From Crossiella cryophila (GTDB lineage: Bacteria > Actinomycetota > Actinomycetes > Mycobacteriales > Pseudonocardiaceae): DNA of 64,000 nt. Position numbers and translations under genes: made by a program. Position 1 is the stretch's first letter, and each line of letters begins with the position of its first letter. Below the pieces are notes generated by a model, which was not told where the DNA came from, made no database searches, and saw only the letters and a list, made by a program, of their open reading frames with translations. The DNA is taken from contig NZ_JACHMH010000001.1 of NCBI RefSeq assembly GCF_014204915.1, positions 9,337,501 to 9,401,500 of the forward strand, given 5' to 3'. Shown here piece after piece: positions 59,701-64,000 of the stretch.

Positions 59701-59915
59701 GACGGACGGGAAGCGGGCGGCGCGGGTCGCGGAGCGGAGCGCTTCGGGGAGTCGGTGGCGCCCAGGGAGTCCCGGAGCCTGCGGGCGACGGGGGCTTCCA
59801 CGGTGGACGACGCGGACTTGACGAACTCGCCAAGCTCCTTGAGCTTGTTCAGTACTTCCTTGCTGGTGACTCCGAGCTCCTTGGCGAGCTCGTGCACGCG
59901 GGCCTTGCCTGGCAC
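56796..59915 (-). CDS. infB: Translation initiation factor IF-2
   Basis: This 1039-residue factor has an N-terminal IF2N motif ([29 protein letters not shown]), then about 240 residues rich in Pro/Ala, and a Gly/Arg/Pro block with many [10 protein letters not shown] units (about residues 285-410). The GTPase is next: [16 protein letters not shown] near residue 542, NKIDKEG, then domains II-IV. It delivers initiator tRNA to the ribosome. GTG 59915 begins the IF2N motif. It lies in the rimP-nusA-ylxR-infB operon. Confidence 0.97.
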   Translation of the reverse strand: MPGKARVHELAKELGVTSKEVLNKLKELGEFVKSASSTVEAPVARRLRDSLGATDSPKRSAPRPAPPASRPSPTDAKPQPAGEQARPSAPVPGPAAMPGRPGPGPKPGPRPPAPKPVEQAPAPAAAAAPAAAPAPSAPKPPQPKPAPKVEQPRVEQPKVEQPKADAPRAEQPKADRPAGTRPGPGPRPGPKPAPDAGVVPPKPQSPKPGPRAPRPGNNPFGVGAGAPPARPSGPRPGTPGAMPPRPSDSRPGDGRPSPAPRGDRPAPGSGGPRPTPGNMPPRPNPGMMPPRPARPAGPGGGGRGGQGGPGGGRGGPGGGAGRPGGAGGAGGGFRGGPGGGGGGAGRPGGGGGGGGFRGGPGGGGGGGGFRGGPGGAPGGAPAGGGGGFRGRPGGPGGRGGAAGAFGRPGGPARRGRKSKRQKRQEFDNMQAPSIGGVRLPKGSGEVIRLPRGASLTDFAEKIGANPAALVQVLFHLGEMVTATQSVSDEVLELLGSEMNYQVQVVSPEEEDRELLSSFAITYGENAGDEEDLVIRPPVVTVMGHVDHGKTRLLDTIRKTNVHEGEAGGITQHIGAYQVMTQLDGNERLITFIDTPGHEAFTAMRARGANSTDIAVIVVAADDGVMPQTVEAINHAQAANAPIVVAVNKIDKEGANPDKIRQQLTEYGLVAEEYGGETMFVDISARQGINIDGLLEAILLTADASLDLRANPAMEAQGVAIEAHLDRGRGPVATVLVQRGTLRVGDSIVAGDAYGRVRRMVDEHNEDVTEATPSRPVLVIGLTSVPGAGDTFLVVDEDRVARQIAERRQARIRNAQNAAKRKRISLEDLDSALKETNQLNLIIKGDNSGTVEALEAALMKIEVGDDVQLHVVHRGVGGVTESDINLATAENTIVLGFNVRAEGRATELANREGVEIRYYTVIYQAIDEIEQALKGMLKPEYEEVQLGRAEIRDVFKSSKVGTIAGCMVLSGEIKRNTKARLLRDNNVIAENLPISTLRRFKDDVTEVREGFECGLTLGNYSDLKVEDIIETYEMREKPRN

Positions 59916-60071
59916 TGGTCTCCTTATCTGGAGGCCAAGCGGCAGTCCCGCTCGACCTCGCCTACCGTCGAAACGCGCTCATGGCTTCAGCTTCACGGCT
60001 GACTCATGACGGGTCGACCTGCTTCCTTGTTCCGGACATGACGCGAGAGGTCCTCGCATCGGTGAAGATTC

Positions 60072-60329
60072 TCAAGCTCGCTGGTCGAGGTGATCCCTGA
60101 CCAGCACCGCGTCCAGCGGTCCCGGAACGCGCAACGCTCGCGGGAACGCCCGACGCCGCTCGGCCAGGCGCAGGCATTCCGGATCGGGGTGCAACCAGGC
60201 CCCCCTACCGGGCAACCTACGGCGAAGATCGAGAACGAGCGAATCGTCCTCGACCACCAATCGCAGCAGCTCAGTGGCCAACGCCCGAGACCGGCATCCG
60301 ACACACGTCCGTACCGGACCTTCGTGCAC
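60072..60329 (-). CDS. ylxR: YlxR-family RNA-binding protein (DUF448)
   Basis: This 85-residue basic protein has VRTCVGCRSRALATELLRLVVEDD and GRGAWLHPDPECLRLAERRRAF, the YlxR/DUF448 core. It lies between nusA and infB as usual. In other bacteria the protein binds RNA or nucleoid and affects RNase P. GTG 60329 with GGGGAG eight bases upstream is preferred over the long frame to 60518, which overlaps nusA. Confidence 0.9.
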   Translation of the reverse strand: MHEGPVRTCVGCRSRALATELLRLVVEDDSLVLDLRRRLPGRGAWLHPDPECLRLAERRRAFPRALRVPGPLDAVLVRDHLDQRA

Positions 60330-60378
60330 GAAAACCGCTCCCCAGCGTTGCGCCAAGTTAGAGTCTAACGCTTCCAGC

Positions 60379-61413
60379 TCAGTCAGCCGAACCGGATGCC
60401 GTAGCGCCCGCCGCCGCCGCTCCCGCCCCAGGTCCAGCGGGGTCCGCGTCACTGCGGATGTCGATCCGCCAGCCGGTGAGCCTGGCGGCCAGTCTGGCGT
60501 TCTGACCTTCCTTGCCAATGGCCAGCGAGAGCTGGAAGTCCGGCACGATCACCCTGGCGGTCTTCGCCCGCTCGTCGACCACGTGCACTGTGACGACCTT
60601 GGCCGGCGAGAGCGCGTTGCCGACGAAGGTGGCGGGCTCCTCGGAGTAGTCGACGATGTCGATCTTCTCGCCGAACAGCTCGCTCATCACGTTGCGCACC
60701 CGGGCGCCCATCGGCCCGATGCACGCGCCCTTGGCGTTGACCCCTGGCACGGTGGAGCGCACCGCGATCTTGGAACGGTGACCGGCCTCACGGGCGACCG
60801 CGGCGATCTCGACGGTGCCGTCGGCGATCTCCGGGACCTCCAGCGCGAACAACCGCCGCACCAGGTGCGGGTGGGTGCGGGAGAGGGTGATCTGCGGGCC
60901 ACGCATGCCGCGGGAGACGCCGACCACGTAGCACTTGATCCGGTTGCCGTGCTGGTAGTCCTCGCCGGGCACCTGCTCGGCCGGGGGCAGCACGCCCTCG
61001 GTGTCGCCGATCTGCACCACGACCATGCCGCGGGAGTTGGCCCGCGCGTCGCGCTGCACCACCCCGGCGACCAGCTCGTTCTCCTTGGCCGCGAACTCGC
61101 CGAAGGTCTTCTCGTGCTCGGCGTCCCGCAGCCGCTGCAGGATGACCTGGCGTGCGGTGGTCGCCGCGATCCGGCCGAAGCCCTCCGGGGTGTCGTCCCA
61201 CTCCTGGGCGATGGCCCCGTCGTGCGCGAGGTCCTGCGCCAGCACCCGCACCAGGCCGGACTTGCGGTCGATGTCGACCCTGGCGTGCGGGGCGTGGCCC
61301 TCGGTGTGCTTGTACGCGGTGAGCAGCGCGGTCTCGATGGCGTCCAGGACAGTCTCGAAGGGGATGTCCTTGTCCCGTTCGATTGCCCGGAGTGCGGCGA
61401 TATCGACGTTCAC
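60379..61413 (-). CDS. nusA: Transcription elongation/termination factor NusA
   Basis: This 344-residue protein has the N-terminal RNA-polymerase-binding domain ([36 protein letters not shown]), an S1 domain ([19 protein letters not shown]) and two KH domains with [16 protein letters not shown] and the final Gly/Ala tail. It lacks the C-terminal repeats, as in actinobacteria generally. GTG 61413 overlaps the rimP stop (GTGA) and follows GGAGGAG. Confidence 0.96.
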   Translation of the reverse strand: MNVDIAALRAIERDKDIPFETVLDAIETALLTAYKHTEGHAPHARVDIDRKSGLVRVLAQDLAHDGAIAQEWDDTPEGFGRIAATTARQVILQRLRDAEHEKTFGEFAAKENELVAGVVQRDARANSRGMVVVQIGDTEGVLPPAEQVPGEDYQHGNRIKCYVVGVSRGMRGPQITLSRTHPHLVRRLFALEVPEIADGTVEIAAVAREAGHRSKIAVRSTVPGVNAKGACIGPMGARVRNVMSELFGEKIDIVDYSEEPATFVGNALSPAKVVTVHVVDERAKTARVIVPDFQLSLAIGKEGQNARLAARLTGWRIDIRSDADPAGPGAGAAAAGATASGSAD

Positions 61414-61955
61414 TTCGACTCCTCCTTCGATCCGTCCGTGCCCTGGCAACGGTCCAGCTTGATCAGTTCTTCGGCGGGCGGCTGGCGGAACTCCACCTCG
61501 ACGATGGCCTTGGCCATCTCGCGGTAGGCGACCGTGCGCAACTCGTCGTTCACCAGCAGCACCACGCCGCCGGTCTCGTGCTCGTCGGCCGGGCCGACCC
61601 GGCCGATGTACTCGGCGCCCTCGAGCGGCCGCACCTTCACCAGCCGGAGCCGGTTGCGCCGCCAGTGGCGGGGGTGGGTGAGCGGCCGGTCGATGCCCGG
61701 CGAGGTGACCTCGAGGGTGTAGGCGCTGGCCAGGATCGCGTCGTTGGCGTCGAGAGTGGCCGACACCGAGCGGGACACCTTGGCGATCTCGTCCAGTCCG
61801 ATGCCGTCGTCGGAGTCGACGACCACCCTGACCAGCCGACGCCGTCCCGCCTGCCGGATGTCGAGCTCCTCCAGCTCGAAACCCTCCTGGTGCACGGTCT
61901 CCCGCACTAGAGGTTCGAGCTGGGCGACGAGCTCGTCGCGCGGCGCGCTGGACAC
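61410..61955 (-). CDS. rimP: Ribosome maturation factor RimP
   Basis: This 181-residue protein has [54 protein letters not shown] and [14 protein letters not shown], the RimP N-terminal domain and SPGxxRPL motif. It helps assemble the 30S subunit and heads the operon with nusA and infB. GTG 61955 has an AAGGAG site at seven to eight bases. Confidence 0.95.
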   Translation of the reverse strand: MSSAPRDELVAQLEPLVRETVHQEGFELEELDIRQAGRRRLVRVVVDSDDGIGLDEIAKVSRSVSATLDANDAILASAYTLEVTSPGIDRPLTHPRHWRRNRLRLVKVRPLEGAEYIGRVGPADEHETGGVVLLVNDELRTVAYREMAKAIVEVEFRQPPAEELIKLDRCQGTDGSKEESK

Positions 61956-62169
61956 GTGGTCACTCCTTGTCTGCGGTGCAGGGGGTTGCGACGGCGCCCG
62001 CAGATGGCAAGGGCCGTCCCGCGTCCGGTGCTGCACTTCACCGGCCGAGGTTGCTCAGCGTATCTCGTCGGAGGAGGTGCCCGGGTCCCGACGATCACCG
62101 CTCGTTCGGTTGAGTCGCCGACTGTGCGGTTCGACGGGCCCGCCGGGCGGCCTGGCAGGATGACTCGGT

Positions 62170-62667
62170 GTGACCACCGTCCTCCCGCGTATCGGCCGCC
62201 GCCGGGTGCTCGTCGCCGGCGCACTCGCCGTGACGACGCTGCCGCTGGCCGGCGCGTGCACTCCCGAACCGGCCCCTGAGCAAGCCGATCCCCTGGAGGC
62301 GCTGCTCAGCCGGGCCAGGACGGACATCGCCCTGGCCAAGGCCACCGCGACCGCGCACCAGGGCCTGGCCGCCCAGGCCGGGGCCGTCGCCGGTGACCGT
62401 CAGCAGCACGCCGACGCCCTGCAGAAGGAGATCGACCGGGTCCGCCCCGCCCGCCCCTCGACCTCGGCGTCGGGCGCGCCGACCGGCAATCCCGCCCCGC
62501 CGCCGGTCCTCGGTCAGCAGACCGCCGCGCTGACCGCGCTGCGCGAGGCCGTGGCCGCCGCGGAGAAGGAGGCCGCCGGCCTGGTCGCGGGCCTGCCGAT
62601 GTACCGCGCTGGCCTGGTCGGCTCGGTCGCCGCCTGCTGCGCGAGCCTGCGGGAGGTGCTGGCATGA
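62170..62667 (+). CDS. Lipoprotein with helical mature domain
   Basis: This 165-residue protein has an N-terminal GRRRVLVAGALAVTTLPLAGAC leader with a twin-Arg-like stretch and a lipobox (LAGAC, Cys near residue 30). The mature part is Ala-rich and all-helical (DPLEALLSRARTDIALAKATATAHQ, ALTALREAVAAAEKEAAGLV). Function unknown. The next gene overlaps its stop as ATGA. The pair lies divergent from rimP, as does a similar Ala-rich pair in mycobacteria (Rv2843-Rv2844). Confidence 0.72.
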   Translation: MTTVLPRIGRRRVLVAGALAVTTLPLAGACTPEPAPEQADPLEALLSRARTDIALAKATATAHQGLAAQAGAVAGDRQQHADALQKEIDRVRPARPSTSASGAPTGNPAPPPVLGQQTAALTALREAVAAAEKEAAGLVAGLPMYRAGLVGSVAACCASLREVLA

Positions 62668-63134
62668 CCTCGCCCCAGCCCAGCGGCACGACCACCACGA
62701 TGGAGCCCGAAGCCATGGCCGCCGTGCAACGCGCACTGGCCGCCGAACACGCCGCGGACTGGGCATACGGCCTGGCCACGGCGTTCGTGAAGGACTCACT
62801 GCAGAACGCACTCCGCGAAGGCGCCACCCTGCACCGGGCCCGCCGCGACAGCACCGAACGCCTGCTCCGCGACGCGGGCGCCACGCCGGTCGCCGCCGAG
62901 CCCGGCTACGCCGCACCACAGCCGGTAACCGACCAGCCAACGGCGATCACCCTCCTGGTCACCGCGGAAACCGACGCCACGGCCGCCTGGCGCGCGGTGC
63001 TGGAACGCACCGCAGACGCCAACCTGCGCAGATCCAGCCTGGACGCCTTGACCGCGGCCGCGGTCCGTGCGACCCGGTGGCGCAAGGCAGGGGGCGCGAC
63101 GCCGCTCACAGTGCCGTTCCCCGGCCAGCCCTGA
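62664..63134 (+). CDS. DUF4439 ferritin-like domain protein
   Basis: This 156-residue helical protein has AAVQRALAAEHAADWAYGLATAF, REGATLHRARRDSTERLLRD and ITLLVTAETDATAAWRAVLERT, a ferritin-like four-helix pattern (DUF4439). Carboxylate/His residues E728-like EH and RxxxH positions could bind metal, but the sites are incomplete. There is no signal peptide. It is translationally coupled to the preceding lipoprotein gene, so the two may form a membrane-attached complex. Confidence 0.75.
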   Translation: MTSPQPSGTTTTMEPEAMAAVQRALAAEHAADWAYGLATAFVKDSLQNALREGATLHRARRDSTERLLRDAGATPVAAEPGYAAPQPVTDQPTAITLLVTAETDATAAWRAVLERTADANLRRSSLDALTAAAVRATRWRKAGGATPLTVPFPGQP

Positions 63135-63452
63135 CCACCGACGGAGCACCCTGACACACGGCCTGCCGGGCACCCGGCAGGCCGGTAAACGCCCGCCTGG
63201 TCGTCCAACCCGCCGCCGACCAGGCGCTGCGCGAACCAGCCGCCGCGCCCGCACTCGCAGCCGATGACGCGACTCCGGGATGTGTGTGAAAGGCGCACGC
63301 AAGACCAGTCCAACCGACACAGTCCGCCCGGTCTTGTCCTGCCTCCCCCAGCCCCACGACCTGCCCAGTTCAGTCCACACAACGCGATGTCCACGCAACT
63401 CGACGCGACCTGAACTCGCCGCCAACGTAGCCGGGGCCAGCCCTCCAGGCGC
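63135..63452. other. Intergenic region with terminator hairpin
   Basis: The 318 bases between convergent genes carry the hairpin at 63159-63184. I see no gene in the rest. Short frames have no ribosome site and no recognisable sequence. The stretch 63290-63440 is less GC-rich than the coding parts. Confidence 0.5.
63159..63184 (+). terminator. Terminator after the DUF4439 gene
   Basis: CGGCCTGCCGGG pairs perfectly over twelve bases with CCCGGCAGGCCG around a two-base centre, 25 bases after the stop codon. Confidence 0.65.
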
Positions 63453-64000
63453 TCAGCTCATGATCGCGCCGAACCGCAACGCGTCGGTGCTGATCGCCTT
63501 GAGCAGATCCAGGTCCGACCGCCCCTCGGTGAAGAAGTCAGACTCGACAATGGTGACCACGGACCCGGTGACAGTGGAGGCATAGCCAGCCCCGGTCAAT
63601 TTCCGCGGCCCATCCGGCACGGTGTAGCCGTCACGGAGCAGATCGGTGATGTTGCCGGTCTTGTCCCGCGAGGCCAGTTGGTTCAGCTCAGCAGCGGTCT
63701 TGCTGTCCGCCATCCGCACCACCGAGATGGACACGACCACCTTCGCCCCGTCCGCGGTGCTCGTGGTGTGCAGCGAACGCACCACCTGCTGACACGACGA
63801 ACTCGACAGGAACTCGGCGACGGCCCCGTAGGCCCGCTTCCGGCAGTCGGTGTCCCGATGCTCGGCGTGCGCCTGGAACTGATAGGCCGGAACCCCCGCC
63901 GGAGTCGTCGGCGTGCCCACCACCAGCGAAGGCTGGAAGGCGACCCACAACAACCCGGACAGGATGGCCACCCCCACCAGTCCCAAGCCCTTGACCGCGT
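63453..64000 (-). CDS. Membrane-anchored hypothetical protein (5' end outside window)
   Basis: The visible part is at least 178 residues: a single membrane helix (GLVGVAILSGLLWVAFQPSLVVG) and then an extracytoplasmic domain with two Cys (HRDTDCRKRAYGAV, SSSCQQVV) and mixed strands. The frame stays open to the window edge (AVKGLGLVGVAI), so the N-terminus probably extends beyond base 64000. No family is recognised. Confidence 0.55.
   Translation of the reverse strand, partial: AVKGLGLVGVAILSGLLWVAFQPSLVVGTPTTPAGVPAYQFQAHAEHRDTDCRKRAYGAVAEFLSSSSCQQVVRSLHTTSTADGAKVVVSISVVRMADSKTAAELNQLASRDKTGNITDLLRDGYTVPDGPRKLTGAGYASTVTGSVVTIVESDFFTEGRSDLDLLKAISTDALRFGAIMS

Noticed and set aside
57300-60002. 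A 900-codon open frame on the plus strand opposite infB
   Set aside because: It is antisense to IF-2, is made of His/Gly/Arg/Thr-rich low-complexity sequence produced by GC-rich codon positions, and has no family motif.

Overview
The window is very GC-rich, uses GTG and TTG starts freely and has many 4-base GTGA/ATGA stop-start overlaps. Together with a conservon operon, ClgR-PspA-PspM, ThyX, FtsK with nearby DapA and RNase J, PNPase with M16 peptidase, and RimP-NusA-YlxR-InfB-RbfA-NrnA, this points to an actinomycete of the Pseudonocardiaceae/Mycobacteriales type. Gene order on the right two thirds resembles the mycobacterial Rv2733-Rv2844 region from memory. The genus cannot be named from the sequence. 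I saw no tRNA, rRNA, CRISPR array, insertion sequence or prophage.

Left third (1-20200): a nitrite-reductase-type flavoprotein, cut by the window edge, lies divergent from a complete conservon (sensor kinase, roadblock, DUF742, GTPase). Next come a PCMT-like methyltransferase, a GGDEF protein, a flavin amine oxidase-like protein and a LytTR regulator / DUF485 / solute:sodium symporter / LytS-type kinase block. A lipoprotein, a small methyltransferase, an orphan ParA, a LysE exporter, a Nei2-type glycosylase, a Uma2 protein and an NCS2 purine/pyrimidine permease follow.

Middle (20200-40200): the envelope-stress operon clgR-pspA-pspM has a full ClgR-type box. It is followed by cinA-pgsA-rimO (coupled), argA with a possible arginine leader peptide, a secreted phospholipase A2, ftsK, an acyltransferase, rnj-dapA, thyX, a ribbon-helix-helix/DUF4097 pair with a compact leaderless promoter, a YcaQ-like protein and two tandem secreted S1 proteases.

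Right (40200-64000): an O-methyltransferase and a GNAT gene share an IdeR/DmdR-like iron box. Beyond them lie the dapB, M16 peptidase, pnp, rpsO, ribF, truB group and the translation/transcription operon rimP-nusA-ylxR-infB-DUF503-rbfA-nrnA-MATE. The end holds a lipoprotein/DUF4439 pair and a truncated membrane-anchored protein.

The most interesting non-coding signals are the argA leader, the RHH operator/promoter, the iron box, the ClgR box, MtrA-like 9-bp repeats before ftsK, Crp-like sites before the symporter operon and the phospholipase gene, a repeated 17-bp hairpin element, and a probable CTG start in thpR.
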